DNA of 64,000 bases from an uncultured Acetatifactor sp. (GTDB lineage: Bacteria > Bacillota > Clostridia > Lachnospirales > Lachnospiraceae): assembly GCA_910580225.1 (NCBI GenBank), contig CAJTXE010000004.1, positions 62,001 to 126,000 of the forward strand, written 5' to 3'. Positions 1 through 8,604 of this stretch are shown piece by piece. Both the position numbers and the translations under genes were made by a program. How positions within the stretch are numbered: position 1 is the first letter of the stretch; the number at the start of each line of letters is the position of its first letter. Below the pieces are notes generated by a model that worked only from the letters and a program-made list of their open reading frames with translations, searched no databases and was not told where the DNA came from.

Positions 1-1
1 G

Positions 2-604
2 ATTGTATTGGAGGAAGACGGAGTGCGCCGTCCTTTGACTTTTGAGGATGTGGGGATCGTATCTGCGTCGCCGGTGCTTCCGGATTTTTTGACAGGGTAT
101 GAGTTTGTTCACTTTTTTGTGAAACTGAATATGCAGGAAAAGCTTTCCAAGGAAGAGACTTCTCAAAGCATTGACTCCTATTTTGACTTGATGCACATGG
201 ATGAGGAGGATCGCCATAAACTGATTAAGAATTATTCCTACGGGATGAAGAATAAACTGCAGCTTTTGTGCTGCCTGATTCGTAACCCTAAAATTATTTT
301 GCTGGATGAGCCACTTTCCTCTTTCGATATCATTGTGTCCCATGATATCAAGGAAACGCTGCTGCGCATGAAGGGCAGTCATATTATTATCATGGCGACT
401 CATATCATGCAGCTTGCCCAGGACATGAGCGACGAGATCGTACTGCTCCGAGAGGGCAGGCTGGAGGCGGTGAAGGAGCTGGACCTGCATGGAGCTGAGT
501 TTGAGAATTATATCATTCAGGCGCTGCAGGGACAGGCGGAAGACGGGTTGCAGAGGGAAACGCAGGTTCGGGGAGAACAGCACTCTGCGTCGGAAGTGAG
601 GTGA
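2..604 (+). CDS. ABC transporter ATP-binding subunit, 5' end cut by window
   Basis: Cytoplasmic ATPase of an ABC transporter. The reading frame is open from base 2, so the start and Walker A lie outside the window. Visible are a weak signature (YSYGMKNKL, in place of LSGGQ), Walker B with catalytic Glu (IILLDEPLSS) and a switch His (IMATH), followed by a Gln/Glu-rich tail. The divergent signature is common in single-domain ATPases of the Ecs/bacitracin-export type. The stop overlaps the GTG start of the membrane-subunit gene by four bases (GTGA), so the two are translationally coupled. Substrate unknown. Confidence 0.85.
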   Translation: MVLEEDGVRRPLTFEDVGIVSASPVLPDFLTGYEFVHFFVKLNMQEKLSKEETSQSIDSYFDLMHMDEEDRHKLIKNYSYGMKNKLQLLCCLIRNPKIILLDEPLSSFDIIVSHDIKETLLRMKGSHIIIMATHIMQLAQDMSDEIVLLREGRLEAVKELDLHGAEFENYIIQALQGQAEDGLQRETQVRGEQHSASEVR

Positions 605-2226
605 GGGCTGTGGGAAGGAAGAATATCGGATATACAGCCGAAAAAATTACAAATGGTTTCAGCATTTACGGAGAAGTATACCTGACGATTCAGACCAATA
701 CTTTTTTGTACTATATGAGCAGGCTTCCGGTATTAAACAGGATGATTCGTGATTCCTGGTACAGGCACTACAGGCTGAAAAAAATATGGGCTTTGTTCAG
801 TCTTGCCTTTGGCTTTGCCAGAACAGCCCTGGCGAATAACATTGGTACATTGGTTACGCTCTATGTGTTTCCTAATCTGTTTTTGAAAGAGGAAGAGGTG
901 ACTCCGGGGGTTTTCCTTATGCTTTTTCTTTTACTGAAGTGCCTCAGTGGGGCGTTGATGGAGTGCGGACTGTTTAAGACAACCGCGGAGGACTATACCT
1001 TTTTAAACCATTTTATGGTAAATCCGGTGACCTATTACCGGTATAAGGCGCTTAAGAATGCGTTTTTTTCCAGTGTAATGCTTTTTCCGGTTCTATTCTT
1101 TCTGTTCCGGGACTGGGGAATGGTTGCGGTCATGATACTTCTGAAGCTTTTCTGTGTGCTGTGCGGTAATGTGGTGTATCTGCACTTTTATCGGAAATAC
1201 GGAAGGCTGCCGGGCAGGCGTGCACGCCGCCTGGTGTCATTCCCTCTGATTCTGCTCACATATACAGGTGCGTTTCTGGGGCTGTATGAAAATATAGTAT
1301 TCGGTCCGGCAGCACAGACGGCGGTTGCTGCTGTCAGTTTTGCGTTTGCAGCGTTTTGCTGGCGTTATCATCTGCAATATTCGGATTACAAGAAGATTGC
1401 TGTAAAGTTTGCGAACCAGAGTGCGGTAACATTTCAAATTACTGTCCAGAGCAGTTCTGTGGGGGAGGAGGAAAACGGTCTTCTGGAGTCAGGATGGGAA
1501 GAGAACAGGGATTTTTTTAAAGCCCACGGAGAGGAGACGTCGGAGAGATATCTGGATCTGGCGTTTTTCAGCCGTTTCGGAAGGGCCCTGCGCAAAGAGA
1601 GGCGCAGCAAGGTGTTGGTGATGCTTTTGATCGGTGTGATTCTTGGCTTCGGCATCCGGTTTGGCTGGCTTCCGGTTACCCCGGATACAGTGCTGGACTA
1701 TTCTCCGGTGCTGATTGCATTTGTCACATCCATGACCTTTGCCAGCCGCCTGCTGCAGGTTTATTTTCGCAATATTGACCTGCACATGCTTTACCATCAT
1801 ATCGCAACACCTGAGTTTATCAGGAGCAGTATGCTGCGGAGATATCTGTATCTGCTGAAGGGTGATCTGCTGACAGCTGTGGGAATGATTGTCAATCTGC
1901 TGCTGATGCTGTTTGTGGCCGGTCTATCCCTGCCTGCGGATACGGTTGTAAAGCTGGCGGCAGTGTGTATTGCGTTTTTGTTGTTCTGGGAAACTTATGA
2001 ATTCATTGTCTACTACATTGTACAGCCATACTCTGTGGATATGACGGCGAAAAGCCCTGTGTTCAAGGCCCTTGGATATCTGGAGAGTCTGTTTTATCTC
2101 CTTGTCCTGTTTGTGCGCAGGGATCTGACAGCGGCGCTGCCATGGGTGTGCGCGGCTGCAGGAGCGTCGGTGCTTGTGTTTTTTGTGAGTAGAAAAATCG
2201 CACCGCGGACATTTCGGCTGCGGTAG
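601..2226 (+). CDS. ABC transporter membrane subunit, 541 aa polytopic protein
   Basis: Integral membrane protein with about 10-12 hydrophobic segments in two halves, separated by a hydrophilic stretch near residues 280-330. It is probably the permease partner of the preceding ATPase, because its GTG start overlaps that gene's stop. The size and absence of any fused nucleotide-binding domain suit the large EcsB-like or bacteriocin-type permeases, but no family motif is recognised. An alternative GTG three codons in (position 610) cannot be excluded. The substrate cannot be read from sequence. Confidence 0.75.
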   Translation: MRAVGRKNIGYTAEKITNGFSIYGEVYLTIQTNTFLYYMSRLPVLNRMIRDSWYRHYRLKKIWALFSLAFGFARTALANNIGTLVTLYVFPNLFLKEEEVTPGVFLMLFLLLKCLSGALMECGLFKTTAEDYTFLNHFMVNPVTYYRYKALKNAFFSSVMLFPVLFFLFRDWGMVAVMILLKLFCVLCGNVVYLHFYRKYGRLPGRRARRLVSFPLILLTYTGAFLGLYENIVFGPAAQTAVAAVSFAFAAFCWRYHLQYSDYKKIAVKFANQSAVTFQITVQSSSVGEEENGLLESGWEENRDFFKAHGEETSERYLDLAFFSRFGRALRKERRSKVLVMLLIGVILGFGIRFGWLPVTPDTVLDYSPVLIAFVTSMTFASRLLQVYFRNIDLHMLYHHIATPEFIRSSMLRRYLYLLKGDLLTAVGMIVNLLLMLFVAGLSLPADTVVKLAAVCIAFLLFWETYEFIVYYIVQPYSVDMTAKSPVFKALGYLESLFYLLVLFVRRDLTAALPWVCAAAGASVLVFFVSRKIAPRTFRLR

Positions 2227-2250
2227 ATCTAAAGAATGAAGGAAAACGTT

Positions 2251-2409
2251 ATGACGATAATAGGTAAACCGTCGAGCATAATTCCGGTAATATTATGTGG
2301 TGCTAACAAAAACTCCAGCTATAAAACATCATGTGAAACTCAGAGAATCGCAATGATTGTTTCAAAAGTCGATGATGAGAAATCATTATCAAACACAAAG
2401 GCAGCATAG
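2251..2409 (+). CDS. Putative RiPP precursor peptide, 52 aa
   Basis: Small reading frame starting MTIIGKPSS and ending SNTKAA, with AAGGA about 8 bases before the ATG. It has two Cys (16 and 28) spaced by a Gly/Asn/Ser/Tyr/Thr-rich stretch (GANKNSSYKTS) and a charged C-terminal half. No family is recognised from sequence alone. The inference of a ribosomally made, modified peptide rests on context: the next genes are a peptide-type ABC exporter and the remains of a radical-SAM maturase with a leader-binding-like N-terminus. If it is not a precursor it may be a chance small frame. Confidence 0.5.
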   Translation: MTIIGKPSSIIPVILCGANKNSSYKTSCETQRIAMIVSKVDDEKSLSNTKAA

Positions 2410-2424
2410 CTACTGCATGCTGTA

Positions 2425-2458
2425 AAAAGATTGTGGCACATATGTGTCACAATCTTTT
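2425..2458. terminator. 34-bp near-perfect palindrome between peptide and exporter
   Basis: AAAAGATTGTG at 2425-2435 pairs with CACAATCTTTT at 2448-2458, and the centre CACATATGTG is itself palindromic; a single G-T pair interrupts it. It lies 16 bp after the peptide stop and 57 bp before the exporter start. A-run and T-run flanks would allow termination in either direction. In RiPP operons such a hairpin often lets the precursor be made in excess over downstream genes. It could instead be an operator for a dimeric regulator. Confidence 0.55.
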
Positions 2459-2515
2459 GTGTAACGCCCCATGGAAGATTTTGTATAAATGTAAAATTTA
2501 TATTTTGGAGGGTTC

Positions 2516-4198
2516 ATGCGAAGATTTTTATTAAAGTGCAAGAAGGAAATTGTGTTGTTTCTCACGGCAAATACGATTTGGGCGGGAATTGGAATATCTT
2601 TGGCCTTTCTGTTGGAGTATATAGCAGACACTGTTATCCAGGGGAGAGGAAACCGCATTACATTTATTGTGTTGCTGGTAATCGTTTATCTGTTATTAGA
2701 CACATTTTTTGAGTTTTCGTCCAATTATACAGAGTTATTGCTGCGTACGAGGTTTTCTTTTCTGCTGCGGAATGCGCTGGTCCGGCGGATACAGAAGTGC
2801 AGCATAGAGGAAAAAGAGAAAATAGGTGATGCACATTATCTGTCCATGCTGAACAATAATGTAGCAGAAGTGGAGGGGGAATATGTTGGCGGAATATTAA
2901 TTGTGGTATTTCAGGTGATTTCCCTGATATTTGCGCTGATTGCTACTACTGTCATACAGCCTGTACTGACGGTGATTATTATCGTGCTGTGTGTCCTGCC
3001 GCTCATTGTGCCCCGAATTCTGAAAGGTAAGCTTGAGAATGTGAATCGGGAGGCAATCCGTGCAAAAGCAGCTTATCTGAATGTTTTAAATGAACTGGTG
3101 GAAGGATTTCTGACCATCAAGATATTCGGAAGAGAATCTGAAGTGAACCGCTTTCATGACAGAACCAACGAAGAGATTATGGTAAAAATGCGAAATAACG
3201 CAAAATGGAAGCGTATTTCCATGTCTTTGTCCTATGGGATGGGAAATATGGTAGTATTGGGAGCTTGGGTAGTGGGGATGTTTTTCGCATTGGCCGGTTC
3301 TCTTGATTTTCCGCAGCTGATAGCGCTGACCACCCTGATGAATATGGTGGCAGGGCCCTTTCAGATTATCAGTGAATATTATGCGGGCATTATATCCGGG
3401 CATGCAATCGCAGAAGACTTGATAGAATTTATTGATTCCGGAGCAGAAGACGGGCAAAGCTATAAATCCAGCGAGGAAAATATAAATTCCATTGAACTGG
3501 ACGATATTTCCATTGTCCGGGACGGACATTCTATTCTTGAAAATGTACATTTCTCTGCTGATTGTGGACAGAAAATCTGTGTGATCGGGAGCAGCGGGAG
3601 CGGAAAGAGCACTTTGCTGAAGGCTATAGCGGGGATAGCAGATATTCAGAATGGAAGACTGCTGGTCAATCATATGCCGGTGGAGAAGAATGGTGGGCTG
3701 ACGCACAGAAACATGTTGTTTTTGGCTCAAAACACGATCCTTTTTTCGGCTACAATCCGTGATAATGTAACTTTATTTAAGGAAATGCCAAAGCATGTGG
3801 TTGAAGAGGTCATACATAAGGCAGGAATGACAGAATGGCTCAAAAGTGCAGGAGGAGATATCAACCGAGCATTTGAGAAAAACAGTATCAATCTTTCCGG
3901 AGGCGAGCAGAGGAGAATTGATTTTGCACGTACAATGACAGAAGATGCGGAGGTTCTGCTGTTTGACGAACCAACAGCAGGACTGGATGCTTTTTATGCA
4001 AGAAATATCATGGAACAGATATGTGCTATGTCAAACCGGATGATTGTGGTTGCAACACATGATTTGGAAAAAGAAAATTTACAGCGTTTTGATTATGTGT
4101 ATATGCTGGAGAACGGAAAGGTGGTGGCGGAGGATACTCCGGATAATATGGTGAATCATCTGATGTATCTTTCTTTGAAGCAGGGGGGTAAAGCATGA
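2516..4198 (+). CDS. ABC exporter, fused membrane domain and ATPase (putative peptide exporter)
   Basis: 560 aa half-transporter of the type I exporter fold. About six membrane helices occupy residues 1-310, followed by a nucleotide-binding domain with Walker A (GSSGSGKST, 358-366), signature LSGGEQRR near 460, Walker B VLLFDEPT near 480 and the switch His in VVATHD. There is no N-terminal C39 peptidase, so it would not cleave a leader itself. GGAGG lies just before the ATG. Its stop overlaps the ATG of the maturase remnant (ATGA), giving one operon with it. Its position between a small peptide and a radical-SAM enzyme suggests export of the modified peptide; inference only. Confidence 0.85.
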   Translation: MRRFLLKCKKEIVLFLTANTIWAGIGISLAFLLEYIADTVIQGRGNRITFIVLLVIVYLLLDTFFEFSSNYTELLLRTRFSFLLRNALVRRIQKCSIEEKEKIGDAHYLSMLNNNVAEVEGEYVGGILIVVFQVISLIFALIATTVIQPVLTVIIIVLCVLPLIVPRILKGKLENVNREAIRAKAAYLNVLNELVEGFLTIKIFGRESEVNRFHDRTNEEIMVKMRNNAKWKRISMSLSYGMGNMVVLGAWVVGMFFALAGSLDFPQLIALTTLMNMVAGPFQIISEYYAGIISGHAIAEDLIEFIDSGAEDGQSYKSSEENINSIELDDISIVRDGHSILENVHFSADCGQKICVIGSSGSGKSTLLKAIAGIADIQNGRLLVNHMPVEKNGGLTHRNMLFLAQNTILFSATIRDNVTLFKEMPKHVVEEVIHKAGMTEWLKSAGGDINRAFEKNSINLSGGEQRRIDFARTMTEDAEVLLFDEPTAGLDAFYARNIMEQICAMSNRMIVVATHDLEKENLQRFDYVYMLENGKVVAEDTPDNMVNHLMYLSLKQGGKA

Positions 4199-4552
4199 GA
4201 GAGTCTCAGTTTTTGGTAACTATTCCGGTAGAGGATGGGGTATTGTTGTTTCATACTTTGAATAGTGCTTTAGTTCATCTGAATAAAGAAGAGTATCGCT
4301 TGGTAAAGAATATTTCAAATGATAGCTTTATATTTAATTGTGAACAGATGGAATTTTTAGAGAGTTTAAAGGAGTTGGGGCTTATAGTAGAGAGAAAAAA
4401 TGAGTTCTCCAAAATGGTTGAACAGTATTGGGAATTTCGGAATTCGGAGGAATATATAAAGGTACCTGGTTGCGCCTACTACAAAATGCAATTTTGCGTG
4501 TTCCTATTGTTTTGAGCATCTTTTGAAGATTTTATTTTGCTTGTTTATACGG
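4195..4552 (+). pseudogene. Broken radical-SAM peptide maturase (frameshifted and truncated)
   Basis: The first 90 or so codons resemble the N-terminal leader-recognition region found in SPASM-type peptide maturases. In this frame translation then runs into QFCVFLLF and stops at 4513-4515. Shifting by one base gives APTTKCNFACSYCFEH, with the CxxxCxxC motif of the 4Fe-4S radical-SAM site at 4487-4510. A single extra base near 4465-4475 explains the shift. Even in the corrected frame the protein stops at 4550-4552, far short of the several hundred residues needed for a barrel and SPASM domain. The gene is therefore a relic. It is translationally coupled to the exporter. Confidence 0.8.
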
Positions 4553-4731
4553 TAGTGTATTTAATTTTGTGTCTTTGTCCTTCCATCTTATTCCAGAGGC
4601 CGGGTGTGGTCAGGCAGAACCCACGAGCCCTTATAAATACTGGCTTTCTGGATATTTCGAATGAGTAAAAATCCACCAAGGCATAAAGTTTAAAGACACA
4701 TAATTATGTTCATGTTCCTCCTTTTGAACGC
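4553..4731. other. Non-coding junction sequence after the broken maturase
   Basis: No convincing gene. The minus strand has a short open stretch ending in a stop at 4545-4547 (LWNKMEGQRHKIKYTTV) that reads like the tail of a lost protein but could not be identified. Homology of the maturase appears to end between about 4515 and 4550, so the breakpoint with foreign sequence lies there. Confidence 0.35.
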
Positions 4732-4770
4732 AAAAAAAGACGCATGGTTTACAATTTACTGTTCCATGCG
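4732..4770 (-). terminator. Rho-independent terminator of the Rpn-like gene
   Basis: On the minus strand CGCATGG (4770-4764) pairs with CCATGCG (4747-4741), followed by seven T residues (4738-4732). It lies about 40 bp beyond the stop of the nuclease/transposase gene. Confidence 0.8.
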
Positions 4771-4809
4771 CCTTTACGCTGTTTTATTGATATTAAATTA
4801 TTTTGGTAA

Positions 4810-5631
4810 TTATGCTAACTGCATAACCTCGGCTTCAAGTTCCCTTAATTCGTCTAATGATAGTGAGGGAACACATAACGCAATTTCTTCAAGTGATAGT
4901 TTCCCCATTTTTATCATTCTTTCTGCGGTTTCTTTTGCACTTTCTAATACTGCTTTCTGTGCCGCTTCATTCCTCATATCTTCCATAATTTTACACATTT
5001 GAGCAACTCCTTTCTTGTCCTGCTTGAAATATCTTGCTTTTTTAGCAAGTGCTTCATAGTTCATATCTTCGGGATTGGTACATGAAAAATCATGCATCAG
5101 CTTGCCAATTTCATCATTGCCCCTATATTTCCCATTAACATATATGATATGCGAACCGTCACCAAACAATACTTTATTTTCCCCGATAGTGATATATCTT
5201 TCTACTGGATATATTGGCTGATTGCCTTGTATAACATCATTTTCCGTAATAAAAATCACATAGCTGTCGGGAATATCTTCTGTATCGTCACTCGGTTTTA
5301 ATATATGTGCGTCCAACAGACTGCTGTTATGTCTTGCCCTCTTTGCGCCTGCTCCTGCGTCCTTCCTTTGAATTTCTACATCAAATTCTTTTTTCGTACT
5401 ATCAATCGCATGAACATCTAAAATAGCTGAACGTCCTTGCAAATTCTTCAACGGCTCTTGTGTCCGAACCAATTTAACCTTTATATCATTCCGTCCTAAA
5501 ACAATCCGAAGTATCAGTTCCACGCCCTCAAAATTATCTGCAAGACAGACTGTCATAAAATCATCGTCCATGTATCGGAGTGATTTCAAGCGCTCTAAAT
5601 CCTGCTGATGCGTCTGCTCTATTGTGTTCAA
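4810..5631 (-). CDS. Rpn-like PD-(D/E)XK nuclease / putative transposase
   Basis: 273 aa member of the recombination-promoting nuclease/PDDEXK transposase family that is abundant in Clostridia. The N-terminus carries the typical LRYMDDDFM-like opening. The catalytic core is visible as D72 (AILDVHA) with E86 and Q88 (VEIQRKD). The C-terminal part is a charged helical tail. Members bind or cut DNA and promote RecA-independent recombination; they spread as single genes. It sits beside the breakpoint of the radical-SAM gene, so its arrival may have contributed to that damage, but no terminal repeats were found. Confidence 0.85.
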   Translation of the reverse strand: MNTIEQTHQQDLERLKSLRYMDDDFMTVCLADNFEGVELILRIVLGRNDIKVKLVRTQEPLKNLQGRSAILDVHAIDSTKKEFDVEIQRKDAGAGAKRARHNSSLLDAHILKPSDDTEDIPDSYVIFITENDVIQGNQPIYPVERYITIGENKVLFGDGSHIIYVNGKYRGNDEIGKLMHDFSCTNPEDMNYEALAKKARYFKQDKKGVAQMCKIMEDMRNEAAQKAVLESAKETAERMIKMGKLSLEEIALCVPSLSLDELRELEAEVMQLA

Positions 5632-5734
5632 AATATCGTCTTCTTTCGCTGTTTTTATTATACATCAGATAATTTCATTTGAAAACTGCATTTTTATGGA
5701 GTTTTCTTGCTTTCTATACACTCTGACGCTGTGT

Positions 5735-5767
5735 TGCTTATTTAGTTGTGATTGTGGTAAATAAGCA
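5735..5767. repeat. Inverted repeat TGCTTATTTA / TAAATAAGCA
   Basis: Perfect 10-bp arms at 5735-5744 and 5758-5767 with a 13-base loop, immediately beyond the stop of the DAK2-like fragment on the minus strand. No T-run follows. It may be a weak terminator or a remnant of a mobile-element end. Confidence 0.4.
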
Positions 5768-5768
5768 T

Positions 5769-6020
5769 TTAGCCTTTTAATCCTCGTGACTGCCTATCCA
5801 TATCTTCAATGACAATATCATATATCTCACCTAAAGAAGCACAATATTCAAGCACTTTCCAAGGTTCGTTTGTATGGAAATGAATTTTTATCATTTCTTC
5901 ATCTCCAACAGCCAACAAACAATCTCCTTTGAAATTATGTGTAAAATATTCATTTATTGTATCTTCATCAAGATTCTTGCCCTCAATCAATAATTGTGTG
6001 TCATATCTAAATTCTAACAC
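5769..6020 (-). CDS. Small stand-alone FakA/DAK2-family domain protein
   Basis: 83 aa if started at the GTG, which is preceded at 7 bases by GGAGGA; an upstream ATG (6069-6071) would add 17 residues but lacks a ribosome site. It resembles the middle domain of FakA/DAK2 kinases: FRYDTQLLIEGKNL near the start, then GDCLLAVGDEEMIKIHFHTN and the EIYDIVIEDMDRQS tail. The kinase domain and fatty-acid-binding domain are absent, so it cannot phosphorylate on its own. Such short copies occur in Lachnospiraceae mobile regions. It is either a truncated remnant or a separately maintained binding domain. Confidence 0.6.
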   Translation of the reverse strand: MLEFRYDTQLLIEGKNLDEDTINEYFTHNFKGDCLLAVGDEEMIKIHFHTNEPWKVLEYCASLGEIYDIVIEDMDRQSRGLKG

Positions 6021-6099
6021 TGTCCATTCCTCCATAAACTTATGATTTTCACTCTTAACAGAATACCACAATCACACTCATATTTCTATCAAATTTTCA

Positions 6100-6501
6100 T
6101 TAAATTTCTTCCTCCCTCCGTTTCACTCTGCCTTGTTGCCTGTTCTGCTGTCGGCTCTCGTTCTGAAGTTCCCTCTCAAGGTTCTTTTTGTTATAACTGA
6201 TTACCTCGGCATACGCTAATTCTGTGGCGGTCTTTGTCTGCTCTTTGCCGATACTGTCATACTCAGATTGCAAGGACTGTATCTCGGCTTTCCATTGTTT
6301 CGGCGTTATCTTCTCGCCGTTCTGTAAAAGGCTCTGCATACGCTCCTTTAATTCGGGGTACTTCGATAAGCTGTCCTTATGCTCCTTATCGTATTTCATT
6401 TTCGCAAGTCCTTTGAGTGACTGGCTCTCCTTATAGGTGGCTTGGATTGGCGCATAGAGGGCATACATTTTTGACAGTTCCTTTAATCGGCTTTTCGGCA
6501 T
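6100..6501 (-). pseudogene. Probable C-terminal fragment of a relaxase/mobilization protein
   Basis: 133 aa highly charged, helical reading frame (LKELSKMYALYAP near the start, KTATELAYAEVISYNKKNLE and an Arg/Gln-rich basic tail near the end). I recognise it as similar to the distal part of relaxases on clostridial mobilizable elements. The His-rich catalytic N-terminus is not present upstream. With the neighbouring Rpn-like gene and DAK2 fragment it makes a strip of mobile-element debris. Identification is from memory of the family and should be treated as tentative. Confidence 0.5.
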
Positions 6502-6510
6502 GAAAAAAGA

Positions 6511-6539
6511 TTGACAGATATGGTTTGATTTCGTAAAAT
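6511..6539 (+). promoter_or_regulatory. Sigma-A promoter of the heterodimeric ABC exporter
   Basis: TTGACA (6511-6516), 17-bp spacer, TAAAAT (6534-6539). It lies in the gap before the exporter genes and points at them. Confidence 0.7.
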
Positions 6540-6708
6540 AAGCATACGGACAAACGATACTTCATATCAGGCATTTTCCGTTTGCAGACGGGATATTGTA
6601 AAATCGTGGGTGGGGTTTTCCTCACCCTTTCTTATGGGCAGATGGCTGTGCTTTTTCAATAAAACAGGGCCGGAGAGCAAAATATTTTTATCCAAAGAGG
6701 TATATAGC

Positions 6709-8604
6709 ATGAAGAAACTGATGAAGTACTTAAGTGACTACAAAAAGGAGTCGATTCTGGCGCCGCTGTTTAAGCTCCTGGAAGCATTCTTTGAGCTGTT
6801 GGTGCCGCTGGTGATGGCCAGTATCATTGACAGGGGCATCAATGCAAACGGTATGGGCGGACCGGATACAGGTCACATCTGGCAGATGGGATTCTGTCTG
6901 CTGGCTCTGGCAGTGGTGGGGCTGGTGTCTTCTATTACGGCCCAGTTTTTTGCGGCCAAAGCAGCGGTGGGATTTTCCGCCAGGCTCCGACAGGCCCTGT
7001 TTGATCATATCCAGGGACTTGACTTTACCAATATTGATAAAGCAGGAACTTCCACCATGATCACCCGCATGACCAGTGACGTGAATCAGATCCAGTCCGG
7101 TGTAAACCTGGTACTGCGCCTGTTTCTGCGTTCTCCAATCATCGTCTTCGGCGCCATGATCATGGCTTTCACCATTGACGTAAAGAGCGCTTTGGTGTTT
7201 GTGGTGGCCATTCCGCTGCTGGCAGTTGTGGTGTTCGGCATCATGGTGTGGACCATGCCTCTATATAAGAAGGTTCAGGCTAATCTGGACAGGGTACTGG
7301 GCATTACCAGGGAAAATCTCACAGGCGTTCGGGTTATCCGGGCTTTCCATCAGGAGGAAGTGGAAGAGGGGCGTTTCCGGGGTTTCACCAAAGCCCTGGC
7401 AGACAGCCAGATTTTTGTAGGGAAAATCAGCGCGGTTATGAATCCTGTCACATATATCATCGTAAACGGGGCCATTATCGCTTTGATTTATATCGGAGCC
7501 ATTCAGGTAAATGTGGGAAATCTGTCCCAGGGCGAAGTGGTAGCCATTATCAATTATATGTCTCAGATACTGGTGGAGCTGGTGAAGCTGGCTAACCTGA
7601 TCATTACGGTGACAAAAGCCCTGGCCTGTGCGGACCGCGTGGCAGCTGTGTTCGAGATACGGAACCGGGATGGGATGGGGAAACAGAAGCGGGAATCAGC
7701 GGCCGCCAACGAAGGAGCCGGCAAAGACGCCAGGTCGGATTCCGGACAGTTTGGCTTAGCGGAACAAACTCCGGGCGGCGCACCATTCCTGCACTTTGAC
7801 CATGTGTCTCTGACTTACGCCGGAGCAGGGGCCGAGACCCTGCATGACATTGATTTCACGGTGAACAGAGGTGAAACCATTGGGGTTATCGGCGGCACAG
7901 GTTCCGGAAAGTCCTCTTTGGTGAACCTGATTCCCGGCTTTTACCCGGTGACCGGTGGAACTTTGCGGCTGGAGGGCAGAGATATCCGGGAGATGTCCCA
8001 GGAGGAGCTGCGGAGCATGGTGGGCATGGTGTCTCAGAAGGCGGTGCTTTTCAAGGGAACCATCCGCAGCAATCTTCAGTGGGGCAAATCCGATGCCACG
8101 GAAGAAGAAATGTGGCAGGCCATCGATACCGCCCAGGCCAGGGAGGTAGTGGAAGGAAAGGCAGGCAGATTGGAGGCGGAAATCGCCCAGAACGGCAAGA
8201 ACCTTTCCGGCGGCCAGAGACAGCGCCTCACCATCGCCAGGGCACTGGTGCGCAGGCCCCGGATCCTGATTTTGGACGACAGCGCTTCCGCATTGGATTA
8301 TGCTACCGATGCAAAGCTGCGGACAGCCATCCGTGGGCTGGAGGGCGAAACCACCACCTTCATTGTTTCCCAGCGGGCTTCTTCCATACGGCATGCGGAC
8401 AAGATTGTCGTATTGGATGACGGGGAGATGGCAGGAATCGGAACCCATGACGAACTTCTGCAGAATTGTGATGTATACAGAGAGATCTACTTTTCCCAGT
8501 ATCCGGAGGAACGACGGAAAGCGTCCGGAGCGGAAAGGGCAGACAGTTTTCAGGACGGAAGCCGCATAGCACCGAAAGGAGGCCGGAACCATGGCAGCAG
8601 ATAA
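6709..8604 (+). CDS. Heterodimeric ABC exporter, subunit with degenerate ATP site
   Basis: 631 aa type I exporter half: about six helices to residue 310, then a nucleotide-binding domain. Walker A GGTGSGKSS is near 395 and signature LSGGQRQR near 499. Two catalytic residues are altered: D524 replaces the Walker B Glu (ILILDDSAS) and Q555 replaces the switch His (FIVSQRAS). This is the pattern of the non-hydrolysing subunit in BmrC/LmrC/TM287-type heterodimers. The ATG at 6709, preceded by AAGAGG, is preferred to in-frame starts up to 6610 because the family begins MKKLxKYL. A Ser/Asn/Gly-rich linker at about 320-355 joins the domains. Overlaps the next gene by 14 bp. Confidence 0.92.
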   Translation: MKKLMKYLSDYKKESILAPLFKLLEAFFELLVPLVMASIIDRGINANGMGGPDTGHIWQMGFCLLALAVVGLVSSITAQFFAAKAAVGFSARLRQALFDHIQGLDFTNIDKAGTSTMITRMTSDVNQIQSGVNLVLRLFLRSPIIVFGAMIMAFTIDVKSALVFVVAIPLLAVVVFGIMVWTMPLYKKVQANLDRVLGITRENLTGVRVIRAFHQEEVEEGRFRGFTKALADSQIFVGKISAVMNPVTYIIVNGAIIALIYIGAIQVNVGNLSQGEVVAIINYMSQILVELVKLANLIITVTKALACADRVAAVFEIRNRDGMGKQKRESAAANEGAGKDARSDSGQFGLAEQTPGGAPFLHFDHVSLTYAGAGAETLHDIDFTVNRGETIGVIGGTGSGKSSLVNLIPGFYPVTGGTLRLEGRDIREMSQEELRSMVGMVSQKAVLFKGTIRSNLQWGKSDATEEEMWQAIDTAQAREVVEGKAGRLEAEIAQNGKNLSGGQRQRLTIARALVRRPRILILDDSASALDYATDAKLRTAIRGLEGETTTFIVSQRASSIRHADKIVVLDDGEMAGIGTHDELLQNCDVYREIYFSQYPEERRKASGAERADSFQDGSRIAPKGGRNHGSR

